The notes beneath the pieces were generated by a model that did not search any database, was not told where the DNA came from, and worked only from the letters and a program-made list of their open reading frames with translations. A program made the translations under genes and the position numbers. From Uranotaenia lowii (lineage: Eukaryota; Arthropoda; Insecta; Diptera; Culicidae), in NCBI RefSeq assembly GCF_029784155.1, contig NC_073693.1:135955988-136019987 (forward strand): a DNA stretch of 64,000 nucleotides, read 5' to 3'. Below, one piece after another: positions 34,793 to 45,420 of the stretch (position 1 is its first letter; the number at the start of each line of letters is the position of its first letter).

Positions 34793-36476
34793 CCGTTATT
34801 ACCGTTATTTATGGCACCTGCCCAACCAATAAACCCATCTCTTCCATATTTTTTTTGAATTCTTGTCTTAGTATTCAATAAAATCAACTTTTCTTCTTCG
34901 ATCCTCGCTTGCCTTTTTTTTATTGGCAGTTTGTAGCCAATGTGGAGAATCATTTAAAAAAATCTAGAATACTTGAGTGTAAAATTGATAGCTCAAACTT
35001 AAACGTTTCTGGATTTGCTGCTTTTTTTGACTAAATCATTGAATTCTTTGGATGATTTTCCACAAATGTAGCATCGCATAGTTGAGTCATTTCACGAGTG
35101 CGGAAGTATGCGGGTTTTTTTTTTCTTTTGTACATGGTTGCTGAAGTTATGAATTTTCATATGATGGTAAGTGTGTTGCTGGGACTTGCTGGGAATATAA
35201 ACAAAAGCACATTAAAAAAAAATACTTTGAAAACAATTAACAAAATAAACGATTTTTAAAGCTTCCTCAACATTATCTGAATAATTTTTTTGCCTCCAAG
35301 TGTGCTTAAATTCAACATACTAACCTTCATTCAAATTCTTCATTTTAAAATTTGTTTTTAAGTCACTTCTGAAGCAAGTAATTACACTTTGAACTATGAC
35401 GCACTTTTTATACGGTTTGAAGCAAAATTCCAGCTGATTAAAACATTGAAGTTACGAAAGCCACTATTGCTAGTAAACAAATCAAATGGCTGGCACATTG
35501 TGTCAAAAGTGTCGAAAAATCAAATAAACATAAAAATTAAAAATAATCGTTAAGTTTAAATTTTGATTTTTGGCCAGGTTTTTGGATGAAATACTCCTCT
35601 GTGCTACGCTTCGAAAGTTTTAGGATTTCGGGTCCAAATTTTCCCACTGTGCAATGATTGAGAATTAAAGTTATTCGATTACCTAAATTTTTAACCTACA
35701 AAATTCATTAGAAAAACAATTTTTAAGGTTGCTGTTAGAACCAATTTATTAAACCCTAATAATAGCAACTTGTAGAAGGGTAATTGAAGATTTTTTATGA
35801 TCTCTCTCTAAATATATCACTTGCACCAGTCATCAACGTTTGTGCTCGAATGGAATTGCGTCAAGAGCAAACAATTTTGCACTTCACTAAGCCATAAAAA
35901 AGCCCGTACAGTTAAACATGACTGTTATTAGAAGTAGTTCTTATCGACCTTTTTATCTAATCAGAGTGTGATTCGCTGTTTAATAGATAAGCAGTCAAGG
36001 TCCGGTTATTGTACCATTTATTATTGGCTGCTCCAACATACACTCTCTAATGGTTTTTTCAGTTGAAGTTTGCAAATTTCATCGGCCATCCGGGTCGATG
36101 GAATGAATCTTTGTTTCTAGCCAATATCTTGGCCTACACGAATTTTCGATCTACAGCACTCATTTCTTTTTTATCAGTTCAATGATCGAACAACGACTCC
36201 ACCCCAATCAAATTTGGCGGCAATGTCCGGCTGGCAGTCGTTATCAATGGCGCTCTTCTGATGACCCCATCAAGATTGGCAGCACTCGAGATGGATGGAC
36301 GAAAGTTACGTGGCAACCGGACAACATCACATCCCATCCTCATCATCATTAGCGTCATTTTCGCAGGCAATGATCATCATTATTATTTCAGATAGTAGCT
36401 TTATAGTAGAGCATAGGAATGTTTCGGAAGTAAGTTTTGGGCGTGAATTTCCATGGAAGCCCAATTACGTACCTAC
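34793..36476. other. Intergenic / possible downstream part of the minus-strand gene
   Basis: AT-rich until about 36040, then GC-richer non-repetitive sequence to 36470 that may hold later exons of the gene at 36477-36975. A possible last exon follows CTCGAG at about 36291 on the minus strand but is not certain. Nothing else is seen. Confidence 0.4.
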
Positions 36477-36975
36477 TTTCATTGTTTCGGCAATACAGTT
36501 TTGGAAGTTTTTCACCTTTAGACGCCACGAGCCGGCGCGGTCGTTTGGAAGCTTGCAGGTATTTACACCTGTGTCCGAAGACGAAGACGCTAAGATTTTG
36601 AATCGACGGCACGAGTTTCTTGCTGTCGTTAAAAATGCTGCTTAATTGATCCAACGCTAGCTGCATTTCTTCGCTTTGTTTTTCATTGAATTCACGAGAA
36701 AGAGCTTTGTCTTTCTTGAAGCACTAAAAGCCCTACGAAGTTGTATAATCAAAAATGAAGCAATATTTTTGCTAGCTTAGCTTAGCTTAGTTGACTACTC
36801 CTACAACCTTAAAGTACAAACCGAAACGCAGAATTAAAAAAAAACAATATCTATGGCATTTTCAATAATCTCATGTTATAATTATAAAGCATAAATGTGT
36901 GTATTTCGAATCCCACAATAGCAGAACAATTTCTACCTCGCCAATGGTTGCTTCTCCGTGATTGATCAACGCCAT
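36477..36975 (-). CDS. Small two-exon gene start, unknown protein
   Basis: Exon 1 (36937-36975) begins at ATG in AAGTTGATGG and reads MALINHGEATIGE to a donor GAG|GTAGAA. Exon 2 (36477-36723) follows an acceptor GGGCTTTTAG and continues in phase: CFKKDKALSREFNEKQSEEM, then QLALDQLSSIFNDSKKLV, PSIQNLSVFVFGHRCKYLQ, then KRPRRLVASKGEKLPK and LYCRNNE to a donor A|GTAGGT. The intron is 213 bp. The joined product is about 95 residues so far: Glu/Lys-rich and probably helical at the start, then basic. Composition, phase agreement and splice signals make it the most convincing host gene in the window. I do not recognise the family, and the 3' end is unresolved. Confidence 0.55.
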
Positions 36976-37170
36976 CAACTTTGCGCAGGGCCAATAGAAT
37001 GGAGCTTGGGATTAAAGTCTGTTTCACATAGAATCTGGTCGCATCTTTACATTTACTGCAACGCCTCTAGTTGTCGCAAATCTATTGACAGTGTTTTGAT
37101 CCGGATGGTTTGTTTACTTAGTGGTGAAAATTTCATCAAGATTGAAGCAGTCAGTCAAAAGTTATCGACG

Positions 37171-38100
37171 ATGGAACGCGAAAGTCGAGAGAAAATTCTG
37201 CACACTCACGTAGAGAAACCGACGTGGTCAGGGATAAAGATCGCGAAATTCCTGAAATATCCAAAATCGACTGTAAATTCGGTGCTGCAACGTTACCGGG
37301 AGACCCTTACGGTGCAAAGGTAATTCGATCAGTTCACAATAATCCTGGAATCTCCTTGCGTGATTTGGCGAAAAAGTTCAAGACGAACCACAGTACAGCT
37401 CGACGAATTTGTTTGCGAGAAGGCTTGCAGTCGTATCATGCAAGCAAACACCCCAACAGGACGCTGAAGCAAAACCTGGTTGCCAAAACCAGGACAAGGA
37501 AGTTGTACGAGAAAGTGTTGACCAAGTACAACGGATGCATTTTGATGGACGACGAAACTTACGTCAAAATGGATTTTGGACAAATACCCGGTAACAAATT
37601 TTACCCTGCGAAGCGTAAAGGGAATGTTGCGGGTAGATTCAAGTTTGTTTTCGCAGATAAATTTGCTCGTAAATTGATGATTTGACAAGGGATCTGTAGT
37701 TGTGGGAAGAAAATAAAGGTTTTCATCACTGGGGACACAATGAATGGAAATGTTTACTAAGAAGAATGTCTCCAGAAGAGGGTTTTGCCATTCATTCGGT
37801 CCCACAAAGGTCCGGTGAAGTTCTGGCCGGACCTGGCAAGCTGCCACTACAGCCGGGCTGTCGTTAAGTGGTATAAGGTGAACAAGATCGATTTTGTTGA
37901 ATAAAAATTTCAATCCACCAAACTGTCCGAATTTTCGTCCCATCGAGTAATATTGGGCAATAGTTAAGGGCAATCTGAAGAAATGTGGCAGAACCATGAA
38001 AAAACTCGCTCAAATGGAAAAGTGGTGGAACAAGATGACGAATGAGGTTACCAGCAGTACTGTGCAGAAAATGATGGGTGATTTCACACCATGATGGGTG
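37171..38100 (+). pseudogene. DD37E-type transposase, family 2, interrupted by a LINE
   Basis: The frame starts at ATG 37171 (MERESREKILHTHVEKPTWS) with a Psq/HTH-like N-terminus. After a frameshift it shows a second HTH (ISLRDLAKKFKTNHSTARR), the first Asp in ILMDDETYV, the second Asp in FWPDLASCHYS and the Glu in FRPIE. Allowing for one shift, 37 residues separate the last two. Stops fall after ARKLMI, GNVY, DFVE and RPIE, so the gene is dead. It continues to VTSSTVQKMMGD, where a LINE begins. The missing C-terminus (KKVRKFIRKADK, stop 41078-41080) lies on the far side of the LINE. Element TIRs were not identified. Confidence 0.85.
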
Positions 38101-41040
38101 TTACTACCAAAACGTCCGTGGTCTTCGCACTAAAATAGAGGAGTTTTATTTGCAAACTATTGATTGTACCTATGATGTCATAATTTTGACTGAGACGGGA
38201 CTGACTGACTCATTTAGTTCATCCCAATTGTTTGACAACGAGTATACAGTCTTTCGTTGCGATCGCAGTCCACGAAATAGCAGCAAAAAATCCTTCGGTG
38301 GAGTTTTGATTGCCGTAAAGCATGGTCATGTAAGTAATTTTGTCACAACGGAACATGGAAACGACTTAGAACAAGTTTGTGTTGCTGCCAATATCAACGG
38401 AAAAGATTGCTGTTATGTGCCGTATATATTCCACCCGATAAAAGCAGTTGTGTCCACTTTCTAGAGTCCCATGTGGCGACTATACGTGAACTGTGCAACC
38501 GAGCTTCTCCTGGCGAGTCTGTATTAGTTTGTAGCGACTATAATCAACCTCGATTGATATGGGAGGTCAATGATGAAGGCGCTGAACTGTTAACTGTGAA
38601 TCCTCTTAGTGCTGCTGCCGCCACCTTGGTTGATGACATGAATTCGCTGGGTTTGATTCAGTTCAATGCAATCAAGAATCACCTTGGACGGACGCTGGAT
38701 CTGGTCTTCGGCCCTAGTGAGGATGAAATTAAAATTAGCACTGCTCCCGATGTTTTGGTACCTGTAGATACGCACCACCCTCCCATCGTCTTCGATTTAC
38801 CTGTTAGTTTGCTGGTCACAGAAGGCTCATCAAACCTTGAGAGTCACAACACATCGTTGAACTTCCGGAAGACTAATTTTATGCTGCTTTCACAACATTT
38901 GAATGGAATTGCATGGGACGCAATTTTTGGCAATTCATCTATTGATCTGATGACAGTTTCGTTTTGTAATGTGATTTGTCAGTGGTTGAATTCGTTTGTT
39001 CCCAAATTCAAACCACCTGTTTCACCCGCTTGGAGCACACCTACCTTGCGACAACTTCGCCGTGAAAGGAATGCCTGTTTACGAAAACTCCGAAAAAATC
39101 GAACTGAACACCAGCAAGCACGGTTTAGAACAGCAAGCACTGCCTACAGAAGACTCAATGCCTTACTCTACAAGAGCTATGTTTTGCGTTTACAATCTGG
39201 TTTACGCAGAAATTCCCGAAGTTTTTGGTCTTTCGTTAACTCCAAACGAAAATCTAGCTCCCTGCCGTCTTCAGTGTATTATAATGAAAGTGTTGCAAAT
39301 TCCCCAGTTATGTGTTGCAATTTGTTTGTAGAACATTTTCGATCGATCTTTTTGGACACTATTTCATCTGAAAGCGAGTCAACTCTTCACGTTCCGGTTG
39401 ATGCGATTGACTTTAACACGTTTACAGTACATCAGGAAGCTATCGAATCTGCGGCAAGGAAACTCAAAACGTCGTTTTCTTCTGGGCCCGATGGAATTCC
39501 TTCTGTTGTTTACTGTCGTTGCATTGAAGCTTTGTCATTGCCCTTAGCTCGAATCTTCAATCAATCGTTTCAGCAACGTAAGTTTCCTGATATATGGAAA
39601 AATTCGTTCATGTTTCCGGTCTTTAAGAATGGCGAATGTCGCAACGTGAAACAATATCGTGGCATTACCAGTTTGTCAGCAGGATCAAAGTTATTTGAAA
39701 TTATTGTAAGTGATGCCCTTTTACGCGCATCATCACAGTATATAGCCATTGAACAGCACGGGTTCATGCCAGGCAGATCAGTTTCTTCGAATCTTTTGGA
39801 ATACACATCTTTTTGTTTGAATCAGTTGGAAAATAAAAAACAAGTTGACGCGGTGTACACCGACATCAAAGCTGCATTCGACACAATTGATCATGGAATT
39901 CTACTAGCTAAGCTGGCTAAGCTTAGGCTGGCTAACAACATGATTGTTTGGCTGAATTCATTTCTTACTGCGCGATGCATAAGAATAAAGCTTGGCAATA
40001 GCATATCTTTTCCCTTCACGAATCAATCTGGCGTTCCTCAAGGAAGTAACTTGGGACCTCTATTGTTTGCACTATTCTTTAATGATCTAATTCTCAGCTT
40101 AGACGACGGAACCAAAATTGGATACGCTGATGATTTAAAAATATTTGTTCCCGTTGAAACCACTGCTGATTGCGTTCACCTTCAAGTGCTGTTGCATCGT
40201 TTCGGAGATTGGTGTAAACTCAACAAACTGTCCGTTAGTGTCTCGAAATGCACTGTCATAACATTCCATCGAGGTAAAACGCCACTTCTTTATGATTATA
40301 ACATCGGCAACCAGATTTTGAACCGGATTTCGGAGGTAAATGACCTTGGAGTTATACTTGATTCGCAACTCACGTTCAACAGTCAACGCTCTTCAGTCAT
40401 CAACAAAGCTAATCGTCAACTCGGATTCATCACCAAAGTGGCACGTGATTTCACAGATCCTCTATGCTTGAAGTCTCTGTACTGTGCCCTCGTCAGGTCA
40501 GTGATTGAACATGCTTCTATTGTCTGGGCTCCTTACCAGTTAAGTTGGATTCTGCGAATAGAGCATGTTCAGAAACGGTTTATCAGATTCGCCTTGAGAC
40601 ACCTGCCCTGGCGCCATCCCGAAGATCTTCCTGCTTATCCAGACCGATGTCAGCTCTTGGGTCTTGATACTCTTGGATGCCGCCGAAAGACTCAACAGGC
40701 CGCATACATCGCCAAAATAATGAATGGAGAAGTGCAATCGCCCAAGCTGCTAAGTTTGATAAACTTCAGTGCCCCATCGAGGAATCTACGATCTAATTCG
40801 TTACTCGCAAGTCAAATTCACCGAACTTCATACGGCTTCAACGAGCCACTAAGTGCAATGATGCGTTTGTTCCGGGATACTGAACATCTATACCAGTTTG
40901 GAGAGCCTACTAGTCGTTTTGTTCGTCGTATACGCCAATTAAGGTTTTTTAATTCAGTTTGACTTTGTTTTTAATATTCATTTAAACTTTAATGTTCGAT
41001 GAATTAATAATAATAATAATAATAATTATAACAATAATAA
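38091..41040 (+). mobile_element. Non-LTR retrotransposon (APE + RT), nearly complete ORF2
   Basis: The insertion starts at about 38091-38101 and ends in a 3' tail of (AAT)n plus A-run at 41006-41040. It lies within the C-terminal codons of the DD37E transposase gene. It contains almost all of ORF2 but no ORF1, so it is 5'-truncated just before or at ORF2. No clear target duplication was found, possibly because the target is an A-run. A 10-bp direct repeat ATGATGGGTG lies at the left junction (38071-38080 and 38091-38100). Confidence 0.8.
38092..40962 (+). pseudogene. LINE ORF2: AP endonuclease + reverse transcriptase, one frameshift
   Basis: The N-terminal endonuclease begins YYQNVRGLRTKIEEF and shows IILTETGL (catalytic Glu), VCSDYNQPR and the DTHHPPI motif in place of SDH. 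Then come the RT blocks: SSGPDGIP, YRGITSLSAGSKLFE, QHGFMPGRSVSSNLLE, VYTDIKAAFDTID (first Asp), GVPQGSNLGPLLF and IGYADDLKIF (catalytic pair). The C-terminus follows to IRQLRFFNSV and TGA 40960-40962. A single-base deletion at about 38418, between CCYV and AVYIPPDKSS, splits the frame; otherwise ~960 residues are open. It copies its RNA at a nicked chromosomal target. The clade is within the Jockey/CR1-like APE group; I would not name it further. Confidence 0.88.
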
Positions 41041-41080
41041 AAAAAAAGTTCGAAAATTCATCCGAAAAGCTGACAAATGA
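41039..41080 (+). pseudogene. C-terminal remnant of the interrupted DD37E transposase
   Basis: Directly after the LINE tail the frame KKVRKFIRKADK and TGA (41078-41080) appears. By position and composition it matches the C-terminal end of DD37E transposases (compare GVKRRALKFGFGKAEA in copy b). It restores the missing end of the gene broken at 38.09 kb and so identifies the LINE as nested. Confidence 0.6.
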
Positions 41081-41720
41081 TTTTTATATATTTTTTTTTT
41101 CTTAAAGTGCAATAAAAACCCTACAAAATGACATATGGCACATGTCATTCTCAGTGCACAAAAATGGTGCTCTCTCTTAAAAAAAAATTGAAAAAAAAGG
41201 TCAATAACGGCGCCGGTCAAGTCCTAGTAATCAATAAGAGGGAGGAAGGCCTGTTAGTAGGATACTTTTTTGGATCAACAATCAACCTTCCAGTCCAGTA
41301 TTCACAAAAGTTATTTTGAAAAACTCTGAAGCAGTGGTTTGTTCAGTATCTTCAGCTATAGAAACCGTATATATATGTACATACGTCTGCGAATATATTT
41401 TCAAGTATTTAAGGAAGGGCGTTTTGTTAGTAAGGGAAAGGCGCTGATCTGAAGAAGCTCAGGAAAAATAGATAACTAGAAGATTTCTTTTTCTCCATTC
41501 CTTCTATCATTATTATTTTCACAACGAAATTCTACTTCTACTCGTTTATTACTTTCTCCTAATAACTGTATTATAAAAGTTTCATAATATTTTTAGTTAT
41601 TTACAGCTTTGATGATAAAAGCGAAAGCCGCCATCTTGAATTAATGATGGCGTCAAGAAACATTTTTTTTCCTACTATTCGGGCCCTTTCACTCAGTTCT
41701 CATATTGTAGAGATATAAGA
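41081..41720. other. Intergenic, no feature seen
   Basis: AT-rich spacer between the interrupted DD37E element and the RTE copy. It may include the 3' UTR and TIR of the DD37E element, which I could not identify. Confidence 0.4.
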
Positions 41721-43460
41721 TCTATCAGAAACTCAACGCATCCCGCAAAGGCTTCGTGCCGCAAACCGAAAAGTGCCGGGATAAGGACGGAAGCATCCTG
41801 ACGGACAATCGTGAGGTTATCAAAAGGTGGAAGCAGCACTTCGATGAACACCTGAACGGCGCACATGCAGGAGATCAAGACGGTGGGGGAGGATACATCG
41901 CAGGCGTAGTCAACGACGTAGAGGAGCCACTCCCAACGATGAGTGAAGTTAAGGAAGCCATTCGCCAGCTGAATAGAAACAAGTCGGCTGGGAAGGATGG
42001 CATCGCAGCTGAACTCATCAAAATGGGCCCGGACAGGTTGGCCGATTGCCTACACCGGTTGATAATCCGGATCTGGGACATAGAACAGCTACCGGAGGAG
42101 TGGAAGGAGGGGGTAATATGCCCCATCTACAAGAAGGGTGACAAATTGGACTGTGAGAACTATCGAGCGATCACTATCCTCAATGCCGCCTACAAAGTGT
42201 TGTCCCGAATTCTACTCCGCCGCCTAACGCCACAAGCAAACAGATTCGTGGGAAGTCATCAGGCCGGCTTCATGGAGGGACGGTCTACGACGGACCAGAT
42301 ATTCACATTACGGCAAATCCTCCAAAAATGCCGTGAACACCAGGTCCCTACGCACCATCTATTCATCGACTTCAAAGCCGCATACGACACGATCGACCGT
42401 AACGAGCTATGGAAAATCATGGCTTTTCCGAGAACGGCTTTTCCGGGAAGCTGATCAGACTGATCAAGGCGACGATGGATGGAACGCAGTGCTGTGTGCG
42501 GATCTCGGGTGAGTTGTCGAGTTCATTCGAATCGCGCAGGGGGCTTCGACAAGGTGATGGTCTATCCTGCATGATGATCAACGTGGCGCTAGAAGGTGTT
42601 ATTCGACGAGTGGTGGGCGAAATGCGGGGCACGATTTTCAACAGATCCAGTCAACTTATCTGCTTTGCCGATGACATTGATATAGTCGGCAGATCATCTG
42701 TGGCGGTGGAGGAGATCTACCGCAAACTGAAACGCGAAGCAGGAAGGATTGGGTTGATGATTAATACGTCCAAGACGAAGTACATGCTGGCCTGCGGACC
42801 CGAGACCGACCGAATCCGCTTGTCCAGTAATAACAAGGTCACGATCGCCGGCGACGAGCTGGAGATAGTCGAAGACTTTGTCTATCTCGGCTCACTGGTG
42901 ACCGCAGACAATGACACCAGCCGTGAGATCCGGAGGCGAATTATCAGCGGAAGTCGTGCCTACTATGGACTCCACAAGCAACTGCGGTCGAGAAGACTTA
43001 GCCCTCGCACGTAGTGTAACCTGTATATGACGCTTATTAGACTGGTTGTTCTCTACGGGCACGAGACATGGATATTGCTCGAGGAGGACCTGCGTACACT
43101 CAGTATTCAAGCGACGAGTGTTAAGAACCATTTTTGGCGGCATACAGGAGAACGGAGTGTGGCGGCGAACCCAGTATCCAGAAGGTGGTGAAAGCTGGCC
43201 GGATACGCTGGGAGGGACATGTTGCGAGTATGCCGGACGACTGTCCTGCAAAACAGGTGTTCGCTCCGAATTCGGTCGGAACAAGACGAGCGGGGGCGCA
43301 ACGAGCGAGGTGGTTGGACCAAGTGGAGCGTGATCTGGCGAACGTGGGGTGCCCGAGGAATTGGAGAACGGTTGCCATGGACCGAGTGAATTTTAAGAAT
43401 TATGTTCGTCAAGTTATGTCGTGAGACGGAATACTATGTAAATAAAAAATAATAAATAAA
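41721..43460 (+). pseudogene. 5'-truncated RTE-clade retrotransposon (copy e)
   Basis: Homology to the long frame at 61114-64000 begins abruptly at SIRNSTHP/FYQKLNASRKGF-level sequence (41721), so the whole endonuclease is missing. RT motifs are clear: KSAGKDGIAAELI, YRAITILNAAYKVLSR, HQAGFMEGRSTTDQIF, LFIDFKAAYDTID, GLRQGDGLSC and CFADDIDIVG. Defects are a net 5-base insertion after ELWKIM (about 42420-42450), a Lys-to-stop change after SPRT (43012-43014) and a ~34-bp deletion in the GVWRR/RMNHELARL segment. The frame resumes to RQVMS, then a TA-rich 3' end (TAAATAAAAAATAATAAA). Similarity to the 61-kb copy is very high, so insertion was recent. Confidence 0.92.
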
Positions 43461-43478
43461 AAATTTCCTGGGCTTTCA

Positions 43479-43572
43479 GGGTGCGTCCATAAAAAAAGTC
43501 ATAACGCAAAATTAAATATTTTAAGAATTTATTAAGAGCTCCCGAAGAAATTGTACTATTTGGATGCACCCG
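43479..43572. mobile_element. Tiny MITE (about 94 bp)
   Basis: GGGTGCGTCCATAAA at the left is mirrored by TTTGGATGCACCC at the right. The compact size, inverted ends and insertion just after the RTE 3' end suggest a miniature DNA element. No target duplication was defined. Confidence 0.45.
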
Positions 43573-44057
43573 AATAAAGTTCCAACTTTCAATAGTGTCA
43601 TACTGACATTCAAGAGCGGATTAGAGTTAAAAGAACTTATAAATTTTATTACGATTTTAAGGGAAACCTTTCAAAAGAATACCTCAAGTCACATGGATTG
43701 GATATGGATATGGATTGTTGATTGGACATAAAAATTTTCATCAAAAATGAGCTAGTTAAATTTAGTTTTCACTGCCTTCCACTTCACGTACTTGTCGTGT
43801 TTTGTTAATACGTATTTTACACCTTTTCAGAAGATTCTTCTCAAGTTGGATTATTCGTCTAAATAATATATGTTCTGGCGATTAGATATAGAAGCACAAC
43901 ACTAGGTACAAATTAGTTGCAATGGGAAATTTGTTTACGTTTTCCACAAACACCCAACAACGGCACGATACTAAGCTAAATGTGTATAGAGAGCGTCTCC
44001 AGTCTACATAGAAAAACACGAAAAAGATACCTATCTACTTATCTATCTATAGCGCTA
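43573..44057. other. Intergenic, no feature seen
   Basis: No supported feature. Confidence 0.4.
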
Positions 44058-44231
44058 CTAGCTTGTATTTGCTGTTTGATTGCTCTCGTTGATCAAACAC
44101 GTGGTGAAATTTGTAAGTGCCTTCTTATAATTTGAAACAGATTGCTCGATACCATCCCCTGACGTTTTAATACCAGCGAACTGCCACATTGCTGATTTTA
44201 TTTCTTTTTTGGCTTTAAATTCAGAGAACAT
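44058..44231 (-). CDS. 57-residue open frame, unknown (possible last exon)
   Basis: The minus-strand ATG at 44231 opens MFSEFKAKKEIKSAMWQFAG, then IKTSGDGIEQSVSNYKKALT and NFTTCLINESNQTANTS, to TAG at 44058-44060. A CTCCAG acceptor lies immediately before the ATG, so it may be an internal or terminal exon instead of a start. The peptide looks coding (balanced composition, no low complexity). It lies downstream of the uncertain membrane-protein frame at 44541-44969 on the same strand. Function unknown. Confidence 0.35.
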   Translation of the reverse strand: MFSEFKAKKEIKSAMWQFAGIKTSGDGIEQSVSNYKKALTNFTTCLINESNQTANTS

Positions 44232-44540
44232 CTGGAGTGCTTACTAATCGTTCGAAAAGAAATGACGATGAAATCACTTAAGATTTTGGAAACAAGTATT
44301 AATATTATTTAATTAGTTCTGTAGCCATGTCTCAATTCAGAACTAAGAATAATTTGTAAAAAAAAATCAGAATTAATAATTACAAGTAAGAGATTGAAAG
44401 TGTATTTTTTGCTTTCACTGGGATTGCCAAATGGACTTCCTTAACAACAAACTCCAACCCATACCGGACGATTGATTTATAGTATTCATAAATGACTACC
44501 AACGACCACTTGGTATCCCGGTGCGAATCGTTTAAGCTTC

Positions 44541-44969
44541 TCAGCGCTCGTCAATTCCTTCACCAAGGTACCAAACAATGCTCCATCCAACCAGTTCAGT
44601 GAGGGGGGAATCCTTATCAATCGTTTGTTTGGCCGGCGCACATTTTACACATTCACGAAATAAGTGTTTGGAAAGTCCGACGAGGAGCGCTGCCAAATGA
44701 CTGGTTAAAATACACATGGATGGAACCAGAGCACCGACAACAGACTTTGAAGGGTATGTAATCCGATTAAAAATATGAACTCCATAGAAATTCACTCCGT
44801 TGAATGCGGAAAAGTTCCACAGGAAATAATTCCCCGGAAAAAAGAAGTAATACGAAGACACAAGCAACGATATTATGGTAAATATAACAGCACATACCTT
44901 ACAGGCACGAACTAAACGGATAACAACACACGGTTTAGCTTCATTTAAATATTGCTTTTGATGGCACAC
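44541..44969 (-). CDS. Uncertain membrane-protein-like frame
   Basis: A minus-strand frame of 142 codons without a proper upstream ATG. It contains a hydrophobic stretch VCAVIFTIISLLVSSYYFFF and a second, VVGALVPSMCILTSHLAALLVGL, so two membrane segments are plausible. A TTTAG acceptor lies just upstream of RACKVCAVIF, which would make it an internal exon; it ends at TGA after GIDER. GC content is higher than in the surroundings. The pattern is loosely like a fragment of a multi-pass receptor, but I cannot assign a family, and it may be decayed. Confidence 0.25.
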   Translation of the reverse strand: MCHQKQYLNEAKPCVVIRLVRACKVCAVIFTIISLLVSSYYFFFPGNYFLWNFSAFNGVNFYGVHIFNRITYPSKSVVGALVPSMCILTSHLAALLVGLSKHLFRECVKCAPAKQTIDKDSPLTELVGWSIVWYLGEGIDER

Positions 44970-45420
44970 ACATCATACACACTTTCCCGCCGTTGATGAT
45001 GCCGGTTTCCGAAATTTGGCGCACAAAATTCAAATCCCACAAAAATTGACTCGTCACTTTACGGGTAATCCGTTTCAGTTCGTTGTAACGTCTTTTTTGC
45101 GTTCGAATATTAATTGCACTGAGCGCGCTCCGCTTCTGATTCACCACGCCAAACTAAACCACGCCGCACCGACACAAATGAAAAACCTGTGCACCGTCCA
45201 GGCCTTCGACATAAACTGCAACAAACAAACGTGCGCTCCCATCGTCCCGGCATACCCATTTGCTAGAGTTAGCGAGCTGCTAGCTGCTGGTGCATGAACA
45301 CTTGTCCGAATTGAATTTGAAAACAAAAATCCGCTTCTCCCCCAGTTGCGATGTGATACTGTTGTACCTAGGTACCTTCTCTACTTGCTTTGGGCAGATG
45401 CGTCGGGTGAAGATGAGTTA
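44970..45420 (-). promoter_or_regulatory. GC-richer region, possible promoter/5' exon for minus-strand locus
   Basis: This non-repetitive block contains GCGCGCTCAGTGCAATTA on the minus strand, where TCAGTG matches an arthropod initiator. It lies upstream of the frames at 44058-44969. Several short overlapping frames occur in both strands; none is convincing. Evidence is positional and compositional only. Confidence 0.25.

Noticed and set aside
37329..37997. 222-codon minus-strand frame
   Set aside because: Antisense shadow of the DD37E family-2 transposase.
45016..45297. 93-codon plus-strand frame
   Set aside because: Overlaps equally open minus-strand frames in a GC-rich block and has no motif or splice context.
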